Of a stretch of DNA of 64,000 nucleotides, positions 8,282-17,600 are shown piece after piece (within the stretch, counting starts at the first letter, position 1; each line of letters starts with the position of its first letter). The DNA is from Paenibacillus sp. LS1 (GTDB lineage Bacteria > Bacillota > Bacilli > Paenibacillales > Paenibacillaceae). The translations under genes were made by a program, and so were the position numbers. The notes under the pieces are model-generated. The model made no database searches. It was not told the DNA's origin and saw only the letters and a program-made list of their open reading frames with translations. The DNA lies in the NCBI RefSeq assembly GCF_026013365.1, contig NZ_JAPDOE010000001.1, positions 310,001 through 374,000 of the forward strand, read 5' to 3'.

Positions 8282-9415
8282 ATGAACTCACAATACAACA
8301 ACATGTTTGAATCTTTTACACTCAGCAACGGAGTAACGCTTCGGAATCGAATCGTTATGGCACCTATGACCACTTGGTCCAGTAATGATGATTATACCGT
8401 TTCAGATGCGGAAGAAAACTATTATAAAAAAAGAGTAAGTGGTGTAGGGCTGGTTATTACAGGATGCACACATGTCCAACCTAACGGGATCGGCTTCACG
8501 AATGAGTTCGCCGGTTACGATGATACGTTTATTCCGAGCTTGCGTAAATTGGCAGAGGCGGCAAAAAGTGGAGGAGCTCCTGCAATACTTCAAATTTTTC
8601 ATGCAGGTAACAAGGCACTTCCAAATCTAACTCCCAATGGAGAAGTAGTGAGTTCCAGCGCTGTACAGACGGAAGCCACAGGATTTGCACCTTCCGTTCT
8701 ACCTAGAGAGCTTTCGCATGATGAAATATTGGACGTGATTCACGCGTTTGGGGAAACGACCAGACGTGCAATTGAAGCAGGCTTTGACGGGGTTGAAATT
8801 CATGGTGCTCATGGATTCCTGCTGCAAAACTTCTTTTCTCCATTCTTCAACAGACGAGAGGATCAATGGGGTGGTTCCATAGAGAATCGCTTACGCTTTC
8901 CACTGGCTGTCATTAATGAAATGAAACGTGTCATACAAAAACATGCTTCCAAACCGTTTATTCTCGGATACCGGATTTCTCCTGACGAACATCAGGAAGG
9001 TGGTCTAAGAATGAAGGATACCTATGTGCTGATTGATCGCCTGATTGAAGTGGGTGTTTATTATATCCATGCTTCACTGGGGGATGTCTTTACATCCAAG
9101 CCAACTGATACTCAAGGTGACAAAACACATCTGGAATTCATTGCTGAACATGTGAGTGGTCGAGTAACTCTCCTGGCTGCAGGTTCGATGGTAACTCCAA
9201 ATGATGTTAATAAAGCTATGGATCAGGGCGTATCGCTGGCTGCGATCGGACACGCGCTCATCATGAATCCGGACTGGGTCGAGAAAGTTCAAGCTGGACA
9301 GGAATCCGAAATCACAACAACGATCAAGGCTTCACAGGTAAGTGAGCTTGAACTACCAGAAAAACTGTGGGGCTTCATTCAAGCTTCTGGTCCATGGTTC
9401 AATATCGAAGAATAA
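8282..9415 (+). CDS. Old yellow enzyme-like NADH:flavin oxidoreductase (YqiG-like)
   Basis: FMN-dependent TIM-barrel ene-reductase-family protein, 377 residues. Visible are R-N-R-I-V-M-A-P-M-T near the N-terminus, the substrate-binding pair His174 and His177 in E-I-H-G-A-H-G-F, and F-F-S-P-F-F-N-R-R-E-D-Q-W-G-G-S. The position after H-G is Phe179, where YqjM-type enzymes have the proton-donating Tyr, so activity or substrate range may differ from classical OYEs. Members reduce activated alkenes, nitro compounds or other electrophiles. AAAGAGGT (8268-8275) precedes ATG 8282. It is transcribed alone behind operator copy 3, as part of a TetR-controlled electrophile response. Confidence 0.9.
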   Translation: MNSQYNNMFESFTLSNGVTLRNRIVMAPMTTWSSNDDYTVSDAEENYYKKRVSGVGLVITGCTHVQPNGIGFTNEFAGYDDTFIPSLRKLAEAAKSGGAPAILQIFHAGNKALPNLTPNGEVVSSSAVQTEATGFAPSVLPRELSHDEILDVIHAFGETTRRAIEAGFDGVEIHGAHGFLLQNFFSPFFNRREDQWGGSIENRLRFPLAVINEMKRVIQKHASKPFILGYRISPDEHQEGGLRMKDTYVLIDRLIEVGVYYIHASLGDVFTSKPTDTQGDKTHLEFIAEHVSGRVTLLAAGSMVTPNDVNKAMDQGVSLAAIGHALIMNPDWVEKVQAGQESEITTTIKASQVSELELPEKLWGFIQASGPWFNIEE

Positions 9416-9675
9416 CAATTACCATCAGACTGAAATATCCTTTCATGTGATAAGAGAATTAGGCAAACATGTAAGACAATCAATATACTCGTATTATGGG
9501 TGACCATGACATAATAAAGAAGCAGTTTCCCACACATGAGAAGTGAAATACGAAACAAATGTGCGGAGACATTATGCTGGATAAAAAATGGTGAGATGAT
9601 AGCGGGCTACGACAAATATAAAATTTAGACGGTTCACGTATACTACTCATTTTACTAGGAAAGGGAGTTATTCAT

Positions 9676-10506
9676 ATGTCAGTTTGGTTAATTACGGGTT
9701 GTTCCAGTGGTCTCGGCCGCAGTCTTGCAGAAGCTGTACTGAAGCAAGGAGATCAAGCGATCATCACAGCCAGAAAAATTTCGGATATTCAGGATATCGT
9801 GGATGTGTATCCAGATTCGACATTAGCTCTCCAATTGGATGTCACAAACCATGAGCAGATTACTCAAGTCGTGCAAAAAGCAGAATCCCGTTTCGGGCAA
9901 GTGGATATTCTTGTGAATAATGCAGGGTATGGCTACCGTGCTGCTGTGGAAGAAGCGGATGAAGCACAAGTAGACACATTGTTTGCTACCAATTTCTTCG
10001 GGCCGGTCGCCATGATCAAAGCCGTATTGCCTGGCATGAGAGCTAGACGCAGCGGAACTATCATGAATGTTTCTTCCATTGCCGCTCGTAACACTGCACC
10101 GGGTTCCGGTTATTACGCGGCAACAAAATGTGCTCTGGAAGGTATGTCCAGAGGGCTGAAAAAAGAAGTCGATCCGCTAGGCATTAAAGTGATTATCGTT
10201 GAACCGGGCGCATTTAAAACTGAGTTCTCCGGTCGCTCCTTGGAGCAGTCTAAAATCACTTTGGCCGATTACGCAGAAACATCTGGAAAACGTCGAAAAG
10301 AACATGATCAATCCCATGGACTGCAGCCGGGTGATCCCTCTAAAGGAGCTCAGCTCATGATTAAGGCAGCCGAAGCTGCCGATCCGCCCTCATTATTATT
10401 ATTGGGAAGCGATGCAGTCCGAGTGGTCAGCACTGCGCTCGAAGATGATCGTGCTCAAGTGCAGGCTTGGAAAAAGGAAAGTGTAACTACTGACTTCTCC
10501 AGTTAA
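9676..10506 (+). CDS. Short-chain dehydrogenase/reductase (SDR)
   Basis: Classical SDR, 276 residues, NAD(P)-dependent. The cofactor motif T-G-C-S-S-G-L-G-R is at residues 7-15, N-N-A-G at 81-84, and the catalytic set is Ser134 (N-V-S-S), Tyr147 and Lys151 (Y-A-A-T-K). T-A-R-K after the second strand suggests NADP preference. The substrate is not readable. AAAGGGAG 9-10 bases before ATG 9676 is a good ribosome site. It stands alone, 260 bases after the flavin oxidoreductase gene and ending at a terminator. The 260-base gap shows no clear promoter or operator copy. Confidence 0.9.
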   Translation: MSVWLITGCSSGLGRSLAEAVLKQGDQAIITARKISDIQDIVDVYPDSTLALQLDVTNHEQITQVVQKAESRFGQVDILVNNAGYGYRAAVEEADEAQVDTLFATNFFGPVAMIKAVLPGMRARRSGTIMNVSSIAARNTAPGSGYYAATKCALEGMSRGLKKEVDPLGIKVIIVEPGAFKTEFSGRSLEQSKITLADYAETSGKRRKEHDQSHGLQPGDPSKGAQLMIKAAEAADPPSLLLLGSDAVRVVSTALEDDRAQVQAWKKESVTTDFSS

Positions 10507-10581
10507 CGCCTGTGGGAGTCGTATCCCAGTAATATAGAGAAAAAAGGTACTATTGTAGCTGTATTAAAGAAATTCGTTGAA

Positions 10582-10619
10582 GAAGCCATCAGCTTTATGT
10601 CTGGTGGCTTCTATTTTTG
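10582..10619 (+). terminator. Terminator after the SDR gene
   Basis: GAAGCCATCAG (10582-10592) pairs with CTGGTGGCTTC (10601-10611), 11 pairs with one wobble, followed by TATTTTTGT. Confidence 0.85.
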
Positions 10620-10633
10620 TAGAATCAAAACGT

Positions 10634-10679
10634 TTGACATATAAATCGTTAAAACGTATTATTACGATATAACGATTTA
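10634..10679 (+). promoter_or_regulatory. Promoter with nested palindromic operator for arsR
   Basis: A consensus TTGACA (10634-10639), 17-base spacer and TATTAT (10657-10662) form a strong promoter. Perfect 10-base arms TAAATCGTTA (10642-10651) and TAACGATTTA (10670-10679) flank the -10 box, and a smaller palindrome CGTA/TACG (10655-10658, 10663-10666) lies inside. This is a probable autoregulatory site for the ArsR protein encoded 13 bases downstream. Confidence 0.7.
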
Positions 10680-10691
10680 GGAGGAATACAT

Positions 10692-11006
10692 TTGAACACT
10701 CCCGCTTTTGATAGCACTAATTTAAAACAGTTCGACGAACCTGCTGATCTGCTGAAAGCTTTATCTCACCCCGTTCGTTTGTGCATTGTACGTGGACTGA
10801 TGCAAAAGAAGAAATGTAATGTTTCATATATGCAAGAATGTCTGGATCTTCCCCAATCCACTGTATCTCAGCATTTGCAGAAGCTTCGCAGTGCCGGTAT
10901 TGTCGCTACTGAGCGGAATGGTCTTGAAGTGTATTATGTGCTTGCCGATCAACGGATTGAACAGATTATAACGATTTTATTTGGAAAGGAAGACGGTGAA
11001 TCATGA
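10692..11006 (+). CDS. ArsR/SmtB family regulator, probably thiol/persulfide-responsive
   Basis: Winged-helix ArsR-family repressor, 104 residues. L-L-K-A-L-S-H-P-V-R-L opens the domain and L-P-Q-S-T-V-S-Q-H-L-Q-K-L (53-65) is the recognition helix. Cysteines occur at 31, 42 and 50, the last two in K-C-N-V-S-Y-M-Q-E-C; no classical metal-binding C-V-C motif is present. Given the downstream persulfide-handling enzyme, a dithiol/persulfide switch as in the BigR/SqrR group is a reasonable inference, although those use a different second cysteine. TTG 10692 is the start, with AGGAGG at 10679-10684. It overlaps the next gene by 4 bases (ATGA), showing translational coupling. Confidence 0.88.
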   Translation: MNTPAFDSTNLKQFDEPADLLKALSHPVRLCIVRGLMQKKKCNVSYMQECLDLPQSTVSQHLQKLRSAGIVATERNGLEVYYVLADQRIEQIITILFGKEDGES

Positions 11007-13471
11007 GTAAAAAAATACTGATTGTTGGCGGTGTGGCTGGGGGTGCATCTGCGGCTGCACGGCTACGCCGTCTGGATGAACATGCCGACATTATTATCTT
11101 TGAGAAGGGACCCTATATATCATTTGCCAATTGCGGCTTACCCTATTATATTGGGGGCTCGATTGATGATCGAGAGCGTCTTCTGGTACAGACGCCTAAA
11201 GGCATGGCAGATCGCTTTCGTATCGATGTGCGTATAAGAAGTGAGGTCGTTGCTATAGATCCGCACAAGCGTACAGTTACGGTACAAAGCCAAGAGCGTG
11301 GTCAATATGAAGAAAGCTATGATGAGTTAATTTTGTCACCAGGTGCAAAACCAATCATTCCCGATCTACCGGGCAAGGATAATCCACTGATATATACCGT
11401 GCGAAACATTCCTGATATTGATCGAATCAAAGAACAAATAAATGCAGATAACAACAGTTCTTCAATCGTTATAGGTGGAGGATTTATTGGAGTTGAAATG
11501 GCAGAGAATTTAAAGGAAGCCGGGTTAGATGTAACGTTAATCGAGGGGAATGGACAGGTACTCACTCCATTTGATCCTGAATTGGCAGCAGCGCTGGCAC
11601 AGGAAATGGAGCAGAATGGAGTAAAGTTGCTGTTCTCTCAGCGTGTTCAGGGATTCCATTCACTTGAAAAAGGCATTGGAGTAGAGCTTGCGGATAGTCA
11701 GGTTCTGACTGCTGATCTGGTTATTCTGGCAATAGGGGTAACTCCAGATACTTCTTTTGTGAAAAGTAGCGGCATTTCCCTAGGCGCACGAGGACATATT
11801 ATTGTAAATGAAGCGCTGGAAAGCAGTGTGCCGCATATCTATGCTGTCGGTGATGCCATCGAAGTAACTGAAACCATTCATGGAACAAAGACAGCTATTC
11901 CACTAGCAGGACCTGCGAACAAACAAGGAAGAATTGTTGCCGGTCGTATTGCAGGACTTCGTTCCACCTATAAAGGAACACAAGGTACATCCATTATCAA
12001 AGTGTTTGGAATGACAGGAGCAACTACGGGTAGCAATGAAAAAACATTAAAACGTCTTGGTATTGATTATAGAACTGTAATCGTGCATCCGGCCTCACAT
12101 GCATCGTATTATCCAGGTTCCAGCGCGATTACGCTTAAGTTACTTTTCACACCAGAAGGCAAGATTTTAGGTGCACAGGCAGTCGGTTATGACGGAGTGG
12201 ATAAGCGGATTGATGATATAGCTGTAGCCATACATTTCGGAGGACACATCCAAGATTTGACCGAGCTTGAACTGAGTTACGCACCCCCTTATTCTTCAGC
12301 AAAAGATCCGGTTAATATGGCTGGCTATGCAGCAGAGAATATTATAGCTGGACGTGTTCAAACATTCACCTATGATCAGCTGTCTGAACACCAGCCGGAC
12401 CATTCTATACTACTGGATGTTCGCAGTGATCTGGAGCATCGCAATGGCAACATTCCGGGTTCGATAAATATATCGGTGGATGAGCTTCGTCAGCGGTTAG
12501 ATGAACTAGACTCATCCAAAGATATCTGGGTATACTGCCAGGTTGGTTTACGTGGATATACAGCTTCACAAATCCTGCGTCAGCATGGATTTAGCGTCAA
12601 AAACTTGAGTGGAGGCTATAAAACATATCGCCAAGCCCAGTTTAAGCCAGCTCCATTTTCTCCTGCAAAAACAAATCATCATGAACCTGGGCCAGGCTTG
12701 AAGGAATCAGGGCCAATTCCCACTGCTGCGACTGAGCCACAGCGTATCGATCATGAGTTGAACGTATGCGGTTTAAGTTGTCCCGGTCCGCTGATACAAG
12801 TGAAGCAGAAGATGGATCAACTATCGAATGGAGAGACCTTGCGGGTAAAAGCCTCCGATCCAGGGTTCTATGAAGATGTAAAAGCATGGGCAACCATGTC
12901 TGGCTCCATACTCGTACACCTGGAACGAATCAAAGGCGGAGTTATTGAGGCTGTAATAGCCAAGAATACCGCCCCAACCGTATCTGATGCACCTAATAGT
13001 GAGGCTGCCAGCACGATGGTTGTCTTCAGTGGCGATCTGGATAAAGCCATTGCTTCTCTTATTATTGCGAACGGGGCAGCAGCAAGTGGACGCAAAGTAA
13101 CGATGTTTTTCACATTTTGGGGATTGAGTGTTATTCGTAAGCATCAACCGCAGCCTGTACCCAAAACGATGATCGGTCGGATGTTTGATATGATGCTGCC
13201 GCGCAGCAGCCATAAGCTTGGCATGTCCAAAATGAATATGCTTGGAATTGGTCCGAAGATGATTCGTGGCCTTATGAAGAACAATCATGTTGCTTCGTTG
13301 GAAGAATTGATTCAGACTGCATCTGCGCAAGGCGTTGAGTTTGTCGCCTGCCAAATGTCCATGGATCTGATGAGTATCCAGCGTGAAGAATTAATAGACG
13401 AGGTCAATATTGGTGGAGTAGGTTACTATCTAGGACAAGCATCTCAAGCCAATCATAATCTGTTTATTTAG
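11003..13471 (+). CDS. Four-module CoA-disulfide reductase / rhodanese / TusA / DsrE-like protein
   Basis: Cytoplasmic 822-residue fusion for reactive sulfur handling. Residues 1-445 are a pyridine nucleotide-disulfide oxidoreductase of the CoADR/NADH-persulfide reductase type, with FAD motif G-G-V-A-G-G-A-S and the single catalytic Cys44 in F-A-N-C-G-L-P-Y. Residues about 453-545 are a rhodanese with Cys512 in C-Q-V-G-L-R-G. Residues about 585-655 are TusA-like with Cys593 in C-P-G-P. Residues about 672-822 are DsrE-like with Cys783 in A-C-Q-M-S-M-D. All four active cysteines are present, so a persulfide could be relayed within one chain. It is co-transcribed with the overlapping ArsR gene. 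The domain calls are firm; the exact substrate (CoA persulfide, polysulfide or disulfide) is inferred. Confidence 0.92.
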   Translation: MSKKILIVGGVAGGASAAARLRRLDEHADIIIFEKGPYISFANCGLPYYIGGSIDDRERLLVQTPKGMADRFRIDVRIRSEVVAIDPHKRTVTVQSQERGQYEESYDELILSPGAKPIIPDLPGKDNPLIYTVRNIPDIDRIKEQINADNNSSSIVIGGGFIGVEMAENLKEAGLDVTLIEGNGQVLTPFDPELAAALAQEMEQNGVKLLFSQRVQGFHSLEKGIGVELADSQVLTADLVILAIGVTPDTSFVKSSGISLGARGHIIVNEALESSVPHIYAVGDAIEVTETIHGTKTAIPLAGPANKQGRIVAGRIAGLRSTYKGTQGTSIIKVFGMTGATTGSNEKTLKRLGIDYRTVIVHPASHASYYPGSSAITLKLLFTPEGKILGAQAVGYDGVDKRIDDIAVAIHFGGHIQDLTELELSYAPPYSSAKDPVNMAGYAAENIIAGRVQTFTYDQLSEHQPDHSILLDVRSDLEHRNGNIPGSINISVDELRQRLDELDSSKDIWVYCQVGLRGYTASQILRQHGFSVKNLSGGYKTYRQAQFKPAPFSPAKTNHHEPGPGLKESGPIPTAATEPQRIDHELNVCGLSCPGPLIQVKQKMDQLSNGETLRVKASDPGFYEDVKAWATMSGSILVHLERIKGGVIEAVIAKNTAPTVSDAPNSEAASTMVVFSGDLDKAIASLIIANGAAASGRKVTMFFTFWGLSVIRKHQPQPVPKTMIGRMFDMMLPRSSHKLGMSKMNMLGIGPKMIRGLMKNNHVASLEELIQTASAQGVEFVACQMSMDLMSIQREELIDEVNIGGVGYYLGQASQANHNLFI

Positions 13472-13532
13472 AGTAGGCTTGTTTATTCATCCATTCATGT
13501 ACTTATTAGCGGTGTTCTAAAAAAGACAATTT

Positions 13533-13580
13533 AAGCCCCTGTCGAGCTTTAGCTGTAGCTAATAGTTCGGCGGGGCTTTT
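13533..13580 (+). terminator. Terminator after the persulfide operon
   Basis: AAGCCCC (13533-13539) pairs with GGGGCTT (13572-13578), extended by GTCGAGC against GTTCGGC with a small bulge, then TTTTCG. It lies between convergent genes and may serve both strands. Confidence 0.75.
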
Positions 13581-13592
13581 CGTTTCTACTTT

Positions 13593-14384
13593 TTAAATTT
13601 CTCTTCCATATGCCTCGAACTGTGTCAGTGCTGGAAATAATGCAGGATCATCCGACTGAATTAATTCGCTCAGTTTCACCCATTCCACTTGCCTTGGCTC
13701 TAATAGGATTTCCTGTGATTTTCCAGATTTCTCAAGAGATACAGTCTTAGAGCTACCATCTGAAAAAGACAAGGTAACCTGCTTCCAGTAATTATCATGG
13801 GGGAAGTCGGCTCTCAGGTACAATACGATTTTTTCGATTTCAACAAGTCGTCCAAAATGAAGGATGAATTCTGCATCTAATCGTTGGTTAATTCCCCATG
13901 ATTCGAATGGCCACTCTCCATGGGAATAGGTTACTGTATTGCCGTTAATGGCATTACGCGCAGCAAACACGGCCTCACCACGAGTCTCGACATTAGCCGA
14001 AGCATGAGGATATAACGTTGAGTTGGTATGGTGATCATGTGAATTTACAGCCAAATTTTTGTAGGAACGGATCTCCTCAGTGGATGCAACCCGGACAGTT
14101 AGCAAATGTAGTTGACCTGTAAATGACTTGGGAGAGTATGAGGTTTTCTTTTCATTAAAAGGGATGCGTAGACGGTACTCTAGCCCGGACAGATATACAA
14201 AATCCGGATTCAAAGCATCATCCAGCTGAATGTACAAATACACATTTTCCCTAGAGCTTCTCAGAACAATAGAATCCCCGGGTTGATACGGTTGATCGTA
14301 TACCAGATGAGTGTGGTTGGTATCGGTATGTTCGGCAAGGATCGTTCCATCCTCACGCTGTACTTCAATCGTTAAATGAATCAT
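13593..14384 (-). CDS. Hypothetical protein with C-terminal discoidin-like (F5/8C) fold
   Basis: Protein of 263 residues with no signal peptide or membrane segment. The N-terminal part is beta-rich and not recognised. From about residue 130 the pattern A-S-A-N-x-E, A-x-N-A-I-N-G, W-G-I-N, D-A-E-F-I-L-H-F-G-R, V-E-I-E-K-I-V-L-Y-L-R-A-D and W-K-Q-V-T-L-S-F-S-D-G-S resembles a galactose-binding-like discoidin domain. A carbohydrate-related role is plausible from this and from the adjacent lyase genes, but no reaction can be named. The start at 14384 is chosen over in-frame starts further upstream because AGGTG (reverse strand, 14390-14394) precedes it. It diverges from the large lyase gene. Confidence 0.65.
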   Translation of the reverse strand: MIHLTIEVQREDGTILAEHTDTNHTHLVYDQPYQPGDSIVLRSSRENVYLYIQLDDALNPDFVYLSGLEYRLRIPFNEKKTSYSPKSFTGQLHLLTVRVASTEEIRSYKNLAVNSHDHHTNSTLYPHASANVETRGEAVFAARNAINGNTVTYSHGEWPFESWGINQRLDAEFILHFGRLVEIEKIVLYLRADFPHDNYWKQVTLSFSDGSSKTVSLEKSGKSQEILLEPRQVEWVKLSELIQSDDPALFPALTQFEAYGREI

Positions 14385-14684
14385 AAATACACCTCGATTT
14401 AAAAGATTAGAATGACGTTCACTGTAGGGATGTGAACTACTTACAATCCATATTTTTTCAAAATTGTAGCACTCGTCTCCAGAACTCACAAGAGAAATTT
14501 TCCAGGCTATCGAAGAACATGAAAAAAATAGAATTTGCCTACTTTTATCATCGGAATTTGGGTTCACTTCTGGTCGATTTTTCTATACGCTTCATGAAGA
14601 AAAACAATCCAAGGGAAGGAGATATTAGTTTTTGGAAGCGTTTTCTTATAAACTCGACATTTTAGCGAACCAGGAGGCTGTGAA
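14385..14684 (+). promoter_or_regulatory. 300-base divergent control region with cre-like site at 14633-14646
   Basis: The space between the divergent genes contains no convincing coding sequence. TGGAAGCGTTTTCT (14633-14646) matches the cre consensus at all but one position and lies shortly before the lyase ribosome site, so CcpA could act as a roadblock. GTTCAC (14417-14422) and GTGAAC (14432-14437) form an inverted repeat close to the reverse-strand start. No unambiguous -35/-10 pair was chosen. Confidence 0.5.
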
Positions 14685-17600
14685 ATGAAGAAGTGCTGCA
14701 ACCTTATGAAATGGATGGTCATTCGTGTGTTGGTCGTAAGCCTCAGTGTGGTTATAGCATCTGTCCCTGGCAAGGTGGCCGCCGATGATTCGGTGATTCA
14801 TTCCCAGCCTGCAATTTTGGAGACGATTAGCCCGGAAGGGTTCGTTCATCCTTCTGTGGGTTTCACTGGAAATGCACTGAAGCTGATGCAGGAGAAGGTT
14901 GCCATTGGCGCAGAGCCATGGGCGAGCGCTTTCGAGGAATTCAGGACTAGTCCTAGTGGATCACTGGATTATGATATTCGGAACCAAAGCAAACTTGATA
15001 AAACAAAACCGGCATATACGAAGATCGATAATGATGCCAAAGCCAAGGAAGCTAAGGTAGATGCGGAAGCTGCATTTACTGATGCCGTGATCTGGGCAGC
15101 GACAGGTGATGTTCGTTACCGTGAAAAAGCGATGACCATTGTTCGTCTGTGGTCTCAGATTGATCCGGCCAATCCGAAAGGATTTACAGATTCGCACATT
15201 AGTATCGGTGATGCCATGGCGAATATGGTGAGAGCTGCCGAATTGCTTCGTTATACGGAAAGCAGTGGGGAATGGGCGTGGACGGATGAGGACACGACGA
15301 ATTTTACGCAGAATTATCTGATGGCCTTTTACGATGGTAACTTCTATCATAACAACGGCCGCTGGATGAACCAGCATGGTATTATCACCCAGGCCTATAT
15401 GATGGCGGCTGTTTTCTCGGATAATCAGCAATGGTACCAAGAGGCTGTGGAGTGGGCTACCGCCAACAAAACGGCTACGTTCAAAGGGCAATCCGGTGAT
15501 ATTTTTCATCAGATTCGTTATGTCACGCAAAATGAACGAACGGGTGCACCGGTTGAGCCTCATGTACAACTTGTGGAAATGTTCCGCGACATGGGCCATG
15601 CTTCGGGGAATACAGCAACCTTATCCATGATTGCCTACATGGCTGAAATCCAGGGCACCAAAGTTAATCCGGATATGGCTTCACCAACGTTTGGAGAAGT
15701 AACGAATGCTGCGGACGGTGTGGGCATGTTCGAATTCCTCGATAACCGGATATTGGCTGGAGCCAACGAGCTCGCCAGATATAATCTGGGTTACGATATC
15801 CTGTACACCCCGGTAAATATCAGCAATGCTGTTATTGGCGATCCGGCCGGAAATTACGCAGATACGGTCAGTGATAACGGCAGAGGCTTGGGTTACGCGT
15901 CAGAGGTCACATACGGATACTATATGCATCATATGGCTCAGCCAATGGACCCCGACGATGAACGGATTAAGTATTTAGCGCAAGCTATTGAAAAGCAAGG
16001 TGGATTGGAAACGATTCCATCTTATGTTCTGTTACAGGGAACAAAGGACTTGGCGACAGGTGAGGTGGTTGGTCCTCCGAAGCCGTTAAGCAATCCGCCA
16101 TACACGGAAGTAAAAGCGGCATATGATCGATTGCAGGCGTTCGATTATATTGGCAGGAGCGCAACAACCAGCACGAGCACGTTTCAGGATTTGGACGGTA
16201 TGCGTTCGGTGCTGTATGACGTTCGTTATGAGAATCAGTACACCTGGTATGATCTCGATTTGGATGACAGCTACAACGAGATTACGATTCGAGCTGCAAG
16301 CAACTCAAGTGTGGGCACCAAGGTGGACGTGATTCTGCTGGATGGTGTAGACGGGCTTGACCACACTAATGTTACGACAGCCGATCTTGCCAAAGGTGAA
16401 GTGTTAACCACATTACAGGTTCCGAACACCGGATGGTGGACTAATTATGCAACCGTCTCAGGCAAACTTAGCAAGCCTCTGTCGGGCAAGCATCTGATCG
16501 CATTCAAATACTATGGCAGTGCAAATTGGCTGTCCTATCAGATTGCGTTTGACTGGTTTGCATTCTCGGATAGCTATGCAGGAAATGAACATGCTGCGCT
16601 ATCAGGTGTTCTCTCTGGAGGAGCTACAGAGACTTCGGACGGTGTGAAGCTGAATGACGGAGGGGAGATCTCATTCAGCAAAATGAATTTTGATAGCGGT
16701 AATAACAGCATTGAATTACAGGCCAAAACAACGGATGCGGCGGGCCAACTGCTGTTATACAGCGGTGAAACGCTGGTATCAACCTACAAGTTGCCAAATA
16801 CGAGCAATGCCATGGTGAAATTCACCTCCGAAGTTGCAGCAGCAGACTTGGCCAAGATCAAGGGCATTCATGATATTACCCTAAAGTATAAAGGCAGCTC
16901 ACCGATTACAGTCAAGTCATACCGGAATATCGAGCGCAACCGCTTGGCTAACGTAGATACATCCGGCAGTCAAGCCAATTCTATCGCTGATCAGGCCATT
17001 TCGATTTCAGGTGCATTTGAAGTAGGCAAAGAAGGCAGGCGCTCTTATATTCAGACCAAGAATGGAAGCCTCGTTTATTTGAGCAAGGCTGCACTTCAAG
17101 TGGATCGTACCAAGGACAGCATCGTTTCCTTCACGGTCAGAACCAATGGGGAGGCCACATTGCAGCTGCAAAGAGATTCATCGACTGCCCCTTTTGCTAC
17201 GATTCGAGTACCGGATACAAACGGTGAGTGGCTTCGAGTAAGCACGAACATATCAGATCAATATGTGAAACCGGATGACTACCCAACCTATGTGAAAAGT
17301 CTTTTTGTGTCCATTATGACGAATATGGAAGATACGGAAGTCATGCTGGACAGCTATACACTTGATCCTGCGGATACCCCGCCGGTAATCAGATTGAAGA
17401 GTGAACAAGGATTCGAGCTTACAAGTGTAGCAGCTTATGAGAATGGCGCTGATATGAATTTGAAAGTATCCGTTGAAGATCCAGACTCGGTGAATGTGTC
17501 TTTATCAACGGATAATCAGGCTTATATTGACAGTAGCGGACTGAATCGCAAGGCAGGCGGGACGTTAATTGTTAAACCGGCCGGACTTGCGCCAGGTGAA

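Noticed and set aside
12821..13354. Open frame of 177 codons on the - strand
   Set aside because: Antisense to the TusA/DsrE part of the persulfide protein, whose motifs are clear; no family features of its own.
14432..14665. Possible 77-codon gene in the divergent region before the giant lyase
   Set aside because: No ribosome site, no recognisable pattern, and it overlaps the cre-like site; better read as control region.
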